DNA of 40,094 nt. It comes from an uncultured Gammaproteobacteria bacterium (lineage in GTDB: Bacteria; Pseudomonadota; Gammaproteobacteria; Steroidobacterales; XN24). Location: contig CAMYOC010000039.1 of assembly GCA_947259915.1 (NCBI GenBank), forward strand, positions 1 to 40,094. The letters run 5' to 3'. Position 1 is the first letter of the stretch. Every line of letters starts with the position of its first letter. Shown in pieces: positions 1-9,673 of the stretch. The notes under the pieces are model-generated. The model saw nothing but the letters and a program-made list of their open reading frames with translations. It searched no databases and had not been told where the DNA came from. The translations under genes and the position numbers were made by a program.

Positions 1-1
1 C

Positions 2-298
2 AAGATGTCGCCGGCGAGACTGGCGGTACTGGACGGTAAGAACCTCTCGGGACCGGCGTCGAAGAGCAGCTTCTGGGTGGAGCCGGGCGTGCATGAGATC
101 GTGGTGACCGCGGCGATCGAGAACACGATGGAGCTCCCGGGAGCGATTGTTAACCGGCACGTTGGAGCGGGTGACGATCCGGGCAAAACCAGCATCGAGG
201 TGGAGGCCGGCAAGCGCTACCGCATCGCGGCCGAAGCGCTCGACAACAAGGGCAATTGGCAGCCCGTGGTGTGGAAGGTCGAGGATATAAAAGAATAG
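2..298 (+). CDS. Partial small beta-rich protein, 5' end outside window
   Basis: The reading frame is already open at base 2 and ends at a TAG at 296-298, so this is probably the C-terminal part of a longer protein. The visible part reads as alternating beta strands: a ligand-like 'VLDGKNLSGPAS' stretch, then 'VEPGVHEIVVTA', then 'VEAGKRYRIAAEAL' and 'GNWQPVVWKVE'. The same order (a statement of a value, PG.HxIxV, AGRxYxIA, a closing strand) recurs in the lipoprotein at 9197-9673, so the two may be distant relatives. No catalytic motif is visible. It ends immediately against the stop codon of aceK on the opposite strand. Function is not recognised; a periplasmic or lipoprotein role is only inferred from the relative. 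Confidence 0.6.
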   Translation, partial: KMSPARLAVLDGKNLSGPASKSSFWVEPGVHEIVVTAAIENTMELPGAIVNRHVGAGDDPGKTSIEVEAGKRYRIAAEALDNKGNWQPVVWKVEDIKE

Positions 299-2080
299 TC
301 AGTCTTCGCCCGACAGCCGTCGCTGGCTGTCGGGCGGGGCCGGCGCGATCATGCTGCGCCGATAGGGCAGGACCTCGATGACTTCGCCGGCCAGGTGGCG
401 CTGTTTCAGGTCGCGCCAAAAGGCCGCGGTGAGGATCTCGGCATGAAACTGCATAAACACCTCAAGGTGCTTTGGCTCCAGACCGAGAAACGATACGAAC
501 TGCTCCGGGAACACGTCGTCCTCGCCCACATAGAACCAGGCCTCCGCCTGCATCTCTTCTTCCAGCGTCGCGGCCTTGGGCATATCGCGGAAGTTGCACT
601 CGGTGACCAGACACAGTTCGTCATAATCGTAGAAGATCACGCGGCCGTTGCGGGTGACGCCGAAGTTCTTGAGCAGCAGATCACCGGGGAAGATGTTGCT
701 CGCCGCCAGATCCCGGATCGACTGACCATAGTCGATGACCGCGAGTCGCGCCGCCTCCGGGCTGGCCTCGCGCAGATACAGATTCAGCGGCGTCAGTCGC
801 CGTTCGATATACAGATGCTCGATCACCAGCTGGCCGTTCTCGATCCGGCAGGTCTCCGCGGTCGCGCCGAGTAACTCATCGAGCAGGCTCTGCTCGAAGC
901 GAGCCGGGCTGAAATCCAGCAAGCGGAACTCCTGGGCATCCACCAGGCGGCCGGCGCGATCGTGTTTGAACACCAGCTGGTATTTCTCCAGCACGTCTTC
1001 TCTGACCACGGTCTTCGGGTAGGCAAACTGGTCACGTATGATCTTGAACACGATGTCGTAGGAGGGCAGGGTGAATACGACCATCACCATGCCCTTGTCG
1101 CCGGGCGCATTGACAAACAGATCATCCGAGTGGGACAGATGACGGAAAAAGCTCCGGTAGCGCTCCGTCTTGCCCTGTTTGGCGCGGCCGAGCACGGTGA
1201 ACAGCTCGGCCAGGGGCTTCTGCGGGATGATGCTGCGCAGGAACACCACCGCATCGGCAACAGTCTCGAGGTCGGCGTGATAATAGGAGCGGGTGAAGCC
1301 GAACAGCATGCTGACGTCAGCCGGCCGTACCAATACCGCATCCACGGCCACGCCTTCGCCGGTGCTGCGCAGGCTGATCACCAGCGGCCGATAGTCTTCG
1401 TCCCGGGTCACCATACGGCCGACCAGGTAGGCGCGCGTGCCCTGATAAAACACCGGTTTCAAAAATTCCAGTCGCGCCAGATTGTCGATGCCGCCGCAGG
1501 ACTGAAAGTCATTGGTGATGTGTGAGTGGATAAACCTGAGGCTGAAGTCCAGGTTCTCCCAGCCGACATCGAAGGCGTACGCATCCAGGACCTGACGGCA
1601 GGTCTCGTCCAGAAAGCCGTCTACCGCAAACGCATTGACGCTCGGCTCCTGGTTGAGCGCCTCGATCGGTCGCTCTTCGAGCGCGATGTATTCAACTTCC
1701 GGGTCGATGCCGACGGTGTCGAAGATGCGCCGGGTGATAGAGCTGAAATAGGTCTTGGTGAATTCCTGATCCACATAGTCGGAGATCATCTCCGAGAATT
1801 CGATCTTGATCTGCTTCCACAGCGGCCGGTCCTGCGCACGCGCGTCCAGCCGCTGCAGCAGCCATTCGACCAGCTTCTGCACCCATTGCTCGTAGAGATC
1901 GATCCGCGCGACTGCGTCCTCGTGCCCGTGCTGCCAGTCGCGCTGTTCGAAGCGCTGGCGGGAGCGGCGGGTGATCTCCCGGAACTCAGCGTTGTAATCA
2001 CTAAAACCGTCGCGGATGACCCTGGCGCATTCCTGCGCCAGGGTCATCAGTTCCGGATCGCTGTTTGCTACGAGCGTCAT
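299..2080 (-). CDS. aceK: Isocitrate dehydrogenase kinase/phosphatase AceK
   Basis: A 593-residue protein, the usual AceK length. It phosphorylates isocitrate dehydrogenase on a serine in the active site and removes the phosphate again, which sets carbon flow between the TCA cycle and the glyoxylate bypass. The N-terminal regulatory half begins at the ATG at 2080. The kinase part shows the ATP-site loop APGDKGM from residue 325 and the conserved lysine of VFKIIRD at 346; the 21-residue spacing equals that in the E. coli enzyme. The metal/catalytic stretch VIFYDYDELC follows. It lies 21 bases downstream of icd, its substrate gene, on the same strand, so the two are probably co-transcribed. There is no strong Shine-Dalgarno before the ATG. 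Isocitrate lyase and malate synthase are not in the window. Confidence 0.97.
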   Translation of the reverse strand: MTLVANSDPELMTLAQECARVIRDGFSDYNAEFREITRRSRQRFEQRDWQHGHEDAVARIDLYEQWVQKLVEWLLQRLDARAQDRPLWKQIKIEFSEMISDYVDQEFTKTYFSSITRRIFDTVGIDPEVEYIALEERPIEALNQEPSVNAFAVDGFLDETCRQVLDAYAFDVGWENLDFSLRFIHSHITNDFQSCGGIDNLARLEFLKPVFYQGTRAYLVGRMVTRDEDYRPLVISLRSTGEGVAVDAVLVRPADVSMLFGFTRSYYHADLETVADAVVFLRSIIPQKPLAELFTVLGRAKQGKTERYRSFFRHLSHSDDLFVNAPGDKGMVMVVFTLPSYDIVFKIIRDQFAYPKTVVREDVLEKYQLVFKHDRAGRLVDAQEFRLLDFSPARFEQSLLDELLGATAETCRIENGQLVIEHLYIERRLTPLNLYLREASPEAARLAVIDYGQSIRDLAASNIFPGDLLLKNFGVTRNGRVIFYDYDELCLVTECNFRDMPKAATLEEEMQAEAWFYVGEDDVFPEQFVSFLGLEPKHLEVFMQFHAEILTAAFWRDLKQRHLAGEVIEVLPYRRSMIAPAPPDSQRRLSGED

Positions 2081-2101
2081 GCTGAGCGGCGTCGGCGTCC
2101 C

Positions 2102-3400
<1,299 letters not shown>

Positions 3401-3428
3401 ATCGGTTCGCTCCTTGCTTTGTTCTTGT

Positions 3429-3448
3429 GTCGCCGGCGGTGCGGCGAC
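3429..3448 (-). promoter_or_regulatory. Small GC-rich hairpin in the icd leader
   Basis: Seven-base arms GTCGCCG and CGGCGAC pair across a six-base loop, between a possible -10 element (TATCAT on the minus strand, 3464-3459) and the icd Shine-Dalgarno. No -35 box is convincing. It could be a leader stem or the end of the upstream Ada-like transcript, whose stop is at 3508. No run of T follows, so it is not a classical intrinsic terminator. Confidence 0.25.
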
Positions 3449-3507
3449 CTGTCCGCGTATGATACCCGCAGGGCTCCACGCCCCGCCACGCGGATCGAAA
3501 CAAAGTC

Positions 3508-4338
3508 TCAGGAAGCGGCGGCTTCGCGCCCGGATTCCCAGGCCAGCATCACCGCCTTGCGTCTGGGCCCCCAGCGGTAGCCACCCAGGCCACCATCCTC
3601 GCGCAGCACCCGATGACAGGGGATCAGCCAGGCGACCGGGTTGTGGCCCACCGCCTGGCCGACGGCCCGAGCGGCGCCTGGCTTGCCGATGGCCCGGGCC
3701 AGCTGACCGTAGCTGACAATGCGGGCCGCGGGCACGCGCAACAATGCCCGCCACACCTGGAACTGGAAATTGCTGCCGGCCACATGCAGCCGGAGCGGTG
3801 GCTGCACGGATCCGGCAAAGATCCGGGCCACCAGCGCCTCGGTCCCGGCATCGTCGCGTTCGAGGCTGGCGTGCGGCCAGACATCGGTGAGCCGCTCTGC
3901 GGGCGACACGTCCCCGGACAAGAATTCGAGGGCGCAGATCCCGCGTGGCGAACGGGCGATCATGCAGGGGCCAAACGGGCTGTCGGATACGCCCCAGCGC
4001 AACATCAGCCCGGCGCCGCCCTGACGATACTCGCCCGGCGACATGGCCTCGATGTCGACAAACAGATCGTGCAGTCGTCCGCTGCCCGACAGGCCCACAT
4101 CCAGCGCCGCGTCGAACAGATTGGACGATTCAATCCGCTGTTTGGCGGCGTCCAGCGTAACGCTGCGCAGGAATTGATTTGGCGACAGACCGGCCCAGCG
4201 GCGGAATAGCCGGCTGAAGTGATGGGGGCTCAGATGTACGGCTGCCGCCATCTCGGCCACGCCGGGCTGTTGCTGGAAGTTGGCCCTGATCCAGTCGATG
4301 GCGGTTTCTATCCGCGCGTAGTCCCGTTTATCGATCAT
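3508..4338 (-). CDS. AraC-type regulator fused to O6-methylguanine-DNA methyltransferase
   Basis: A 276-residue fusion. Residues about 8-105 form an AraC-type helix-turn-helix domain ([20 protein letters not shown], then [20 protein letters not shown]). Residues about 110-190 match the RNase H-like part of the methyltransferase, and residues about 190-270 hold the suicide domain with the PCHRV motif; the acceptor cysteine is residue 241. It would remove alkyl groups from O6-alkylguanine and probably act as a transcription activator. Compared with E. coli Ada it lacks the N-terminal zinc domain that takes methyl from phosphotriesters, the known Ada switch, so how it would sense damage is open. 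It sits alone upstream of icd. A small inverted repeat (GTCT...AGAC, 4346-4357) just before the ATG could be an operator. Confidence 0.9.
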   Translation of the reverse strand: MIDKRDYARIETAIDWIRANFQQQPGVAEMAAAVHLSPHHFSRLFRRWAGLSPNQFLRSVTLDAAKQRIESSNLFDAALDVGLSGSGRLHDLFVDIEAMSPGEYRQGGAGLMLRWGVSDSPFGPCMIARSPRGICALEFLSGDVSPAERLTDVWPHASLERDDAGTEALVARIFAGSVQPPLRLHVAGSNFQFQVWRALLRVPAARIVSYGQLARAIGKPGAARAVGQAVGHNPVAWLIPCHRVLREDGGLGGYRWGPRRKAVMLAWESGREAAAS

Positions 4339-4390
4339 GGCGCCAGTCTAATCAGACCAGCGCAGACGGCCCACCCGAATCGTGCTGCAT

Positions 4391-5488
4391 TCAGCTGCCT
4401 GCGGGTAGCGGCCGCAGCAGATCCTCGGACCGGCGCACCAGCTGCTCGTAACGTGGCACAGAAATCCGGAACACCCAGCCGGCCAGGGCCTCGCTGCTCC
4501 GGGCCACGGCCTCGGGGTCGGCTCTGGGCAATTCGGGCGGTGGGCTCGCGTCGCCGTTTTCGTCCTCCGGCGCCTGCATGCCTTGCTCTATGTCGTCCGT
4601 GTCATCATCTTTTAGCGCCATGGCCATATTCAGCGCGATAAAGCGGTTCGCGTCGGTCTTCCAGGCGCGGACACTGATCTGGCGTCCGTCGGTGAGCTGG
4701 TAGCTGATCTCGGCCGCCGGTTCACCGCCGTCGAAATCCGCCGCCGGCATGACGTCCTCCAGGGTCAGGTTCTCCAGACCGCGACCGATCGGGCTGGTTG
4801 CCGATGGGCTGGACAGCTCCCGTCCCTCCGGGATCCCCAGCAGCGCCAGCTGTCCATCTATGCCTACCAGCCTGACTTCCTCGCCGTCAGCATGGCGGAT
4901 GGTCACCGTGCTCAACAGCTCAGGCGGTACGTCGAGCAGCGACTGTTCCAGCCAGCGCTCGGGGCTGCGGCCCGGCCGCAATTCCTCGCTGATGAGATAG
5001 CTTTCGCTCTCGCCCTGGCGCCGCACATAGGTACCGCGGCCAGCCAGCGTTTCGACCTCGCCTATGATCAGTCGCGGCGACGCAGCAGGTCCGTCGACTT
5101 CCAGCAGCACGCCGCTGCCGCTATCGGTGCTGACGTCTTCCACACCGAGCCGTGCATAGAGCTTCGGATTGGCGGTCTTGGGTTCGATGACGCGGGCTTC
5201 GCTCAGCTTGAGCAACAGCTTGCGGATCGCGCCGGCGTCGGCCGCATAACCGTGTTTCTCAGATACGGTCCAGCCGTCGCTGTCACGATCGAGCGTCACC
5301 GCCGGTCCGGTCCCGCCGACCAGCAGACGCATCTGTTCCACGTCGTTGATCTGCTGGTTGAGCCCGGGGAACAGGTGGGTTCCATCGGCGCTCAGCGATA
5401 CCGATGCAGAATCACGTCCCAGCCAGAGTGCCGCCAGTGCTGCCAGCACCGCGACCAGGCTCAGCACGACAAGAGTTTTGCCCTTCAT
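4391..5488 (-). CDS. DUF4340 domain protein of a Gld-type ABC export operon
   Basis: A 365-residue protein with one N-terminal membrane segment (about residues 5-24, LVVLSLVAVLAALAALWLG) and the rest outside, rich in beta strands. The pattern 'W.V.....YAADAGAIRKLLLKLSEARVIEPKTANP' and 'YARLGVED' is typical of DUF4340. Such proteins are regularly encoded last after a GldG-like protein and ABC genes, as here: the start lies 12 bases from the GldG-like stop. An acidic low-complexity stretch (DDDTDDIEQ, then EDENGD) lies in the C-terminal third. Biochemical function is unknown. I infer that it is the periplasmic partner of the exporter encoded at 5501-9063. Confidence 0.88.
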   Translation of the reverse strand: MKGKTLVVLSLVAVLAALAALWLGRDSASVSLSADGTHLFPGLNQQINDVEQMRLLVGGTGPAVTLDRDSDGWTVSEKHGYAADAGAIRKLLLKLSEARVIEPKTANPKLYARLGVEDVSTDSGSGVLLEVDGPAASPRLIIGEVETLAGRGTYVRRQGESESYLISEELRPGRSPERWLEQSLLDVPPELLSTVTIRHADGEEVRLVGIDGQLALLGIPEGRELSSPSATSPIGRGLENLTLEDVMPAADFDGGEPAAEISYQLTDGRQISVRAWKTDANRFIALNMAMALKDDDTDDIEQGMQAPEDENGDASPPPELPRADPEAVARSSEALAGWVFRISVPRYEQLVRRSEDLLRPLPAGS

Positions 5489-5500
5489 CTTGCGCCCTCG

Positions 5501-7381
5501 TCAGGTCTGTTTGCGGCGCCGGACCCGCACCATCGCCACCGCGATTGCGACGACGGACAGCAGCAGTGGCACCAGCCCGATGTTGATGACCTTGAGTGTC
5601 GTGCCCAGCTGCTCGATGCTGCGAGCGAGATTGCGGCGGACGTCACGTAAGGCCTTGCGAATGCGCAGCTTCTCGTCCTGGAAGCGCAGCAGTTCGGCCT
5701 GTTGTTCCGGCGTGATGATGAGCATGTTGTCCTCGTCCTTGGCCGATTGCAGCGCCTGCAATCGGCTTTCGGTCTCGTCCAGCTCCTGCTGCAGCGTCTG
5801 CTCCTGGGCGCGGAAGTTCGCGTCTGCCTCACGGCGCAGGTCCTCGACACGCTCGAACGGGCGCGAGAAGGTGCCGCGGCTGCGCACCGCGATCAGGTCG
5901 CTGCTGCCGGTGAGATTGTCTACCCCGTTGACCGCGAAGCTGCCGTTATCGGCAAAGGCCTGCAGGATGCGTTGACCAAAGAAGTTTTGCACCTGCACCC
6001 ACATGCGGTCACTAAGCAGATCGGTATCTGCGACCACGATCAGCTGCGGCGTGATCTCGGCGGAGGCCCGATGTTCGGGCCGTTCCGGCGATTCCGACAA
6101 CCCCGCCGGCGGCCCTTCGGGGAACGCGCTGTCGAGCGCGCCGCTGACCCGCGCCGCGAACACATAACGCTCACCAGTAGGCGCAAAATCGTCGAGTAAC
6201 GCCAGCGGGTCCGGCAGAAAACGCAGACGCTCGGCATTGGTCAGCGCGGACTGGTCCGAGCTCTGTACCAGCGGCGTAATTTCTATCGCCGCGTCCTCGA
6301 GACGGGTGATGTGACCGGTCGAGCCGAAATTGAGGCTGTCGAGATTTGCCGTGATTACATCGTCCCCGGACAGCGCGTCCCCGCGCGCGCCGATCATCGC
6401 CAGATGACGCACGACCTGACCGGTGCCGGAATTGACCGACAGCGCCTGACCGGCGTCGAGCACCACCTCGGTCGGCTCTACCGAGAACCCCCAGGCGTTG
6501 AACAGCGGCTCCAGATTTGAGGAACGGTCGGCGAACAGGGCGCCGCTGGCCGAGGCGGGATCGACCGGGATCTCGGCGTCGGAGATCGGGTCGACAAAGG
6601 CCAGCAGCTTGCCGCCGCCCATCACGAATTGATCGATGGCGTAGAGCGTGGCATCGCTCAAATTCTTCGGATGGACCACGACCAATAACGCAATATCGTC
6701 ATCGATGGTGTCTACGCCGGGATCCAGATTGCGTACCTCGAACAGCTGTTCCATCTGCGTCGTGACCGCCCACGGCGGCAGCGCCTGACCGCTGCGCGGG
6801 TCGAAGCCCTGGCTCATCGGCAGGGCGCTCATCAGACCGACCACAGGTCGCTGCACGGTCGACAGGTTGTAGACCAGCTTGGCCAGATCGTATTCGAGAA
6901 ACGCTTCGCGGTCCGGCTGGAAAAACCCGATGATCTCGAGATCGTCGACCGCGTTGGTGCCGGCCACGCCCATATAGATCGGATCACCGCCGCCGCCGAG
7001 GCTGACCGCCTGTAGTCCGAATTGCGACGCCTGATCTTCCTCCTCGGAGAACGGTAAGGGATCGATCTCCGTTAGCTGTAGCTTGCCGTCAGCGGTGAGC
7101 ACGAATTCCTGCAGCAGCTCGCGGACCCGGCGCGCATAATCGCGCAGCTGGGGGATGCTCTCGGTGGCCTGGCTGGAGAAGAAGAAATACAGCTGCACCG
7201 GTTCCTCCAGCGAGGCGAGCACATCCCGTGTGCCTGGAGAGATGGTGTAGAGCTGGTTTTCGGTCAGATCCAGCCGTTGCCCGCGCAACACGGTGTTGCT
7301 GAGCACGGTCAGCGCGAGGAACAACACGGCGAGGACCAGCAGACCGGTGCCGCCGAGTGAATGGCTTTTCTTGGTCGTCAC
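5501..7381 (-). CDS. GldG-like ABC transport auxiliary protein
   Basis: A 626-residue protein with a membrane segment near each end (about 11-31 and about 597-619) and a large extracytoplasmic middle. After the first segment comes the family signature RLDLTENQLYTISPGTRDVL, followed by an IFT52/GldG-type Rossmann-like domain with blocks such as FFFSSQ, DLEIIGFFQPDREAFLEYDLAKLVYNL (broken here) and PVVGLMSALP. Residues about 500-585 are strongly helical and charged, a likely coiled coil leading to the second segment. GldG was named in Bacteroidota gliding, but the same set occurs in many proteobacteria without gliding. It is 9 bases downstream of the permease gene and 12 upstream of the DUF4340 gene. 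The transported substrate is unknown. Confidence 0.88.
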   Translation of the reverse strand: MTTKKSHSLGGTGLLVLAVLFLALTVLSNTVLRGQRLDLTENQLYTISPGTRDVLASLEEPVQLYFFFSSQATESIPQLRDYARRVRELLQEFVLTADGKLQLTEIDPLPFSEEEDQASQFGLQAVSLGGGGDPIYMGVAGTNAVDDLEIIGFFQPDREAFLEYDLAKLVYNLSTVQRPVVGLMSALPMSQGFDPRSGQALPPWAVTTQMEQLFEVRNLDPGVDTIDDDIALLVVVHPKNLSDATLYAIDQFVMGGGKLLAFVDPISDAEIPVDPASASGALFADRSSNLEPLFNAWGFSVEPTEVVLDAGQALSVNSGTGQVVRHLAMIGARGDALSGDDVITANLDSLNFGSTGHITRLEDAAIEITPLVQSSDQSALTNAERLRFLPDPLALLDDFAPTGERYVFAARVSGALDSAFPEGPPAGLSESPERPEHRASAEITPQLIVVADTDLLSDRMWVQVQNFFGQRILQAFADNGSFAVNGVDNLTGSSDLIAVRSRGTFSRPFERVEDLRREADANFRAQEQTLQQELDETESRLQALQSAKDEDNMLIITPEQQAELLRFQDEKLRIRKALRDVRRNLARSIEQLGTTLKVINIGLVPLLLSVVAIAVAMVRVRRRKQT

Positions 7382-7390
7382 GTTTGTCTC

Positions 7391-8125
7391 CTAGTCCGCT
7401 TTCTTCAGATCCAGGACCACGGTGTTGGCCGCCAGCCAGAAGCCGATGACGAGCCCGAAGTAGACTACCGCGCGCAAATCGATAACGCCGCGCGACAGCG
7501 AACGGAAATGGGTCATAAACGACAGCGAGGCGACCGCATCGGTCAGCACCTGTGGTGCCCAGCCGCTGAACAGATCGAGCACCAGCGGCAGCCCCGACAA
7601 CAGGAAGCCAAAACACACCACCACGGTGATGATAAAGGCGATCACCTGGTTGCGCGTGGTAGCCGAGATGCAGGCACCGATGGCGAGAAAGGCGCCGGCC
7701 ATCAGCAGACTGCCCAGGTAGGCGGTAAAGATGGCGCCGTTATCCGGTTCGCCGAGATAGTTCACCGTGATCCAGATCGGGAAGGTGAAGGCCAAAGCGA
7801 TGCCGCAGAACGCCCACGCCGCGAGGAATTTACCCAACACCACTTCAGAGGTCCGGATCGGCAGCGTCAGCAACAGTTCGATGCTGCCTGACTTGCGTTC
7901 CTCCGCCCACAGACGCATCGAGATCGCTGGCACGAGGAACAGATACAGCCACGGATGGAAGGTAAAGAACGGCGACAGGTCGGCCTGGCCGCGCTCGTAG
8001 AAATTGCCCAGATAAAAGGTGAACGCGCTGGCCAGTACCAGGAAGATGACGATAAACACATAGGCTACCGGGGTGGCGAAATAGGCGCTCAACTCACGCC
8101 GGAAGATGATGCCGGTCTTGTTCAT
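7391..8125 (-). CDS. ABC transporter permease, GldF/ABC-2 type
   Basis: A 244-residue membrane protein with about six hydrophobic segments. The opening 'IIFRRELSAYFATPVAYVFI' and the conserved stretch 'MRLWAEERKSGSIELLLTLP' (about residues 70-89) are typical of ABC-2 permeases of the GldF/NosY group; the latter is the coupling helix region that contacts the ATPase. Its ATG overlaps the stop of the ATPase gene by four bases (ATGA), so the two are translationally coupled. It would form the membrane channel of the exporter with the ATPase and the GldG-like and DUF4340 proteins. Substrate unknown. Confidence 0.93.
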   Translation of the reverse strand: MNKTGIIFRRELSAYFATPVAYVFIVIFLVLASAFTFYLGNFYERGQADLSPFFTFHPWLYLFLVPAISMRLWAEERKSGSIELLLTLPIRTSEVVLGKFLAAWAFCGIALAFTFPIWITVNYLGEPDNGAIFTAYLGSLLMAGAFLAIGACISATTRNQVIAFIITVVVCFGFLLSGLPLVLDLFSGWAPQVLTDAVASLSFMTHFRSLSRGVIDLRAVVYFGLVIGFWLAANTVVLDLKKAD

Positions 8126-9063
8126 GGCGACACCTCCGCCGCTAAGCCGTCGGTGGTGATCTGGCGGAACACTTCGTCCAGCCGTCCGCTCTCCACCTGC
8201 AGCTCGTCCACGTGCCAGCCCTGTTCCAGCGCCAGGCGGCCCACCGCCGGCAGGATGAATTCGCCGTCCGTGGGCAGGATACGCAGACGGCCGTCGCCGA
8301 TGTCTTCGACCCCACTGACGTTACCAAGCTCGCCGAGGCGGGCGCGAGCCGCCTCCGGCATCTCGCCCAGCTTCAGGCTGACCGCATTGTGATAAGGCGA
8401 ACGAGCTTCCAGCGCCGCTGGCGTGTCATCGGCGAGGATGCGGCCGTGGGCGATGATGATCGCGCGGGCACACACTGCGTGGACTTCCTCGAGGATATGG
8501 GTGGAGATAATGATGATCTTGTCGCTCGCCATCTCGCGGATCAGCGCGCGGACCTCGTGCTTCTGGTTGGGATCCAGTCCATCGGTAGGTTCGTCCAGGA
8601 TCAACACCTTCGGATCGTGGAGGATCGCCTGGGCCAGACCGACCCGGCGTTTATAGCCTTTGGACAAGGTCTCGATCGGTTGGGTGATCACGCTTTGCAG
8701 ATGCAGACGCTCGACCGCCTCGGCCATGCGGCGCTGTTTCTCCGCGCCGCTGAGACCGCGCACCCGGGCGATGAACTCGAGGAAGGATCCGGGGGTCATT
8801 TCACCATAGCTGGGCGCGCCCTCGGGGAGATAGCCGATCTGGCTCTTGGCCTTGACCGGTTCCTGCTCCACATCAAAGCCGCATACCCGCGCGTGGCCGG
8901 CGGTCGGCGTAAGGAAACCGGCGATCATCTTCATGGTGGTGGATTTGCCGGCGCCGTTGGGGCCGAGGAAGCCGAGGACCTCGCCCTGGCCGACGGAGAA
9001 ACTCAGCTCGTCGACGGCGACGAGGCTGCCGTAGCGCTTGGTCAGTTGTTCAGTCTCGATCAT
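8122..9063 (-). CDS. ABC transporter ATP-binding protein, GldA-like
   Basis: A 313-residue cytoplasmic ATPase, first gene of the leftward export operon. Walker A is GPNGAGKST (residues 34-42), the signature is LSKGYKRRVGLAQA, Walker B is VLILDEPTDGLDP and the H-loop is STHILEE. After the roughly 220-residue nucleotide-binding domain comes a C-terminal extension of about 90 residues, typical of the CcmA/GldA class that pairs with ABC-2 permeases. It would power export through the permease at 7391-8125. The promoter should lie in the 133-base gap shared with the divergent lipoprotein gene, where there is an 18-bp palindrome. Confidence 0.95.
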   Translation of the reverse strand: MIETEQLTKRYGSLVAVDELSFSVGQGEVLGFLGPNGAGKSTTMKMIAGFLTPTAGHARVCGFDVEQEPVKAKSQIGYLPEGAPSYGEMTPGSFLEFIARVRGLSGAEKQRRMAEAVERLHLQSVITQPIETLSKGYKRRVGLAQAILHDPKVLILDEPTDGLDPNQKHEVRALIREMASDKIIIISTHILEEVHAVCARAIIIAHGRILADDTPAALEARSPYHNAVSLKLGEMPEAARARLGELGNVSGVEDIGDGRLRILPTDGEFILPAVGRLALEQGWHVDELQVESGRLDEVFRQITTDGLAAEVSP

Positions 9064-9095
9064 GGGTCTGGACTCTCAATCTGGTCGATTTTGTC

Positions 9096-9113
9096 CGCAG
9101 GGCGCGCCCTGCG
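9096..9113. promoter_or_regulatory. 18-bp perfect palindrome between ABC operon and lipoprotein gene
   Basis: The sequence CGCAGGGCGCGCCCTGCG equals its own reverse complement over all 18 bases. It lies 33 bases upstream of the ABC ATPase start and about 84 upstream of the divergent lipoprotein start. Position and symmetry suit an operator for a dimeric regulator; a leader hairpin is also possible. No recognised binding-site consensus matches it. Confidence 0.4.
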
Positions 9114-9196
9114 TGGGGCGGTCCCTGTCCGTCAGAGGGGCACTCTTTTACCATGTAGCCACAGAATTTCAAGCCGCAACCGGAGATGCCCGGCCG

Positions 9197-9673
9197 ATGG
9201 CCGTCAAAGCCGTTCATGCCTCATTTAAGCGCGCTCTTGCACTTGCCTGTGCGCTGCTCGCGATCGCCACCGGTGGCTGCGCCGTAGCCGGGCGAACGAC
9301 CGCTGAGACCGCGGTGATCAGCGGCAGTTCCGGCCGCACGCTGCCGGAGGGTCTGCAGCCCGCGGTGCTGGTGGATATCGACGGCCAGCGAATCGCGACC
9401 GGCCAGCGGGCGGTCGTGGTGGCACCGGGGCCACACCGTATCACGGTGGCGCCCGTGGTGGCGGGTCCTGAGCAACAGGTGCCGGGTCCGGAGTACCTGG
9501 TCAGCCGCTTCCCCAACCGACCGCTGCAGCTGCAGACCGAGGCGGGGCGGGTCTATGTCATTGCCCTGCAGTTCACCGAGCCGCTCAACCTGGGCGACCT
9601 GTCGGGTGCGTGGGAGGCGATCCTGTTCGAGAGCCGGGGCGCAGCTGCGGCGCCGGTTCAGAGCACACCGTAG
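9197..9673 (+). CDS. Small secreted protein, probable lipoprotein
   Basis: A 158-residue protein. The ATG at 9197 is chosen because it puts a signal peptide at the start: KR at 11-12, a hydrophobic core ALALACALLAIA, and a cysteine at 28 in ATGGC, a poor but possible lipobox. CGGAG lies 11 bases upstream. The mature part is beta-rich: VLVDIDGQRIATGQRAVVV, PGPHRITVAPVV, TEAGRVYVIALQF, GAWEAILFE. Similar elements occur in the same order in the partial protein at 2-298. No function is recognised. Its 3' end overlaps the convergent TonB receptor gene by 16 bases. Confidence 0.7.
   Translation: MAVKAVHASFKRALALACALLAIATGGCAVAGRTTAETAVISGSSGRTLPEGLQPAVLVDIDGQRIATGQRAVVVAPGPHRITVAPVVAGPEQQVPGPEYLVSRFPNRPLQLQTEAGRVYVIALQFTEPLNLGDLSGAWEAILFESRGAAAAPVQSTP

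Noticed and set aside
3401..3754. Extra 118 codons at the N-terminus of icd
   Set aside because: They overlap the Ada-like gene in another frame and lack family similarity; the ATG at 3400 has a good ribosome-binding site.
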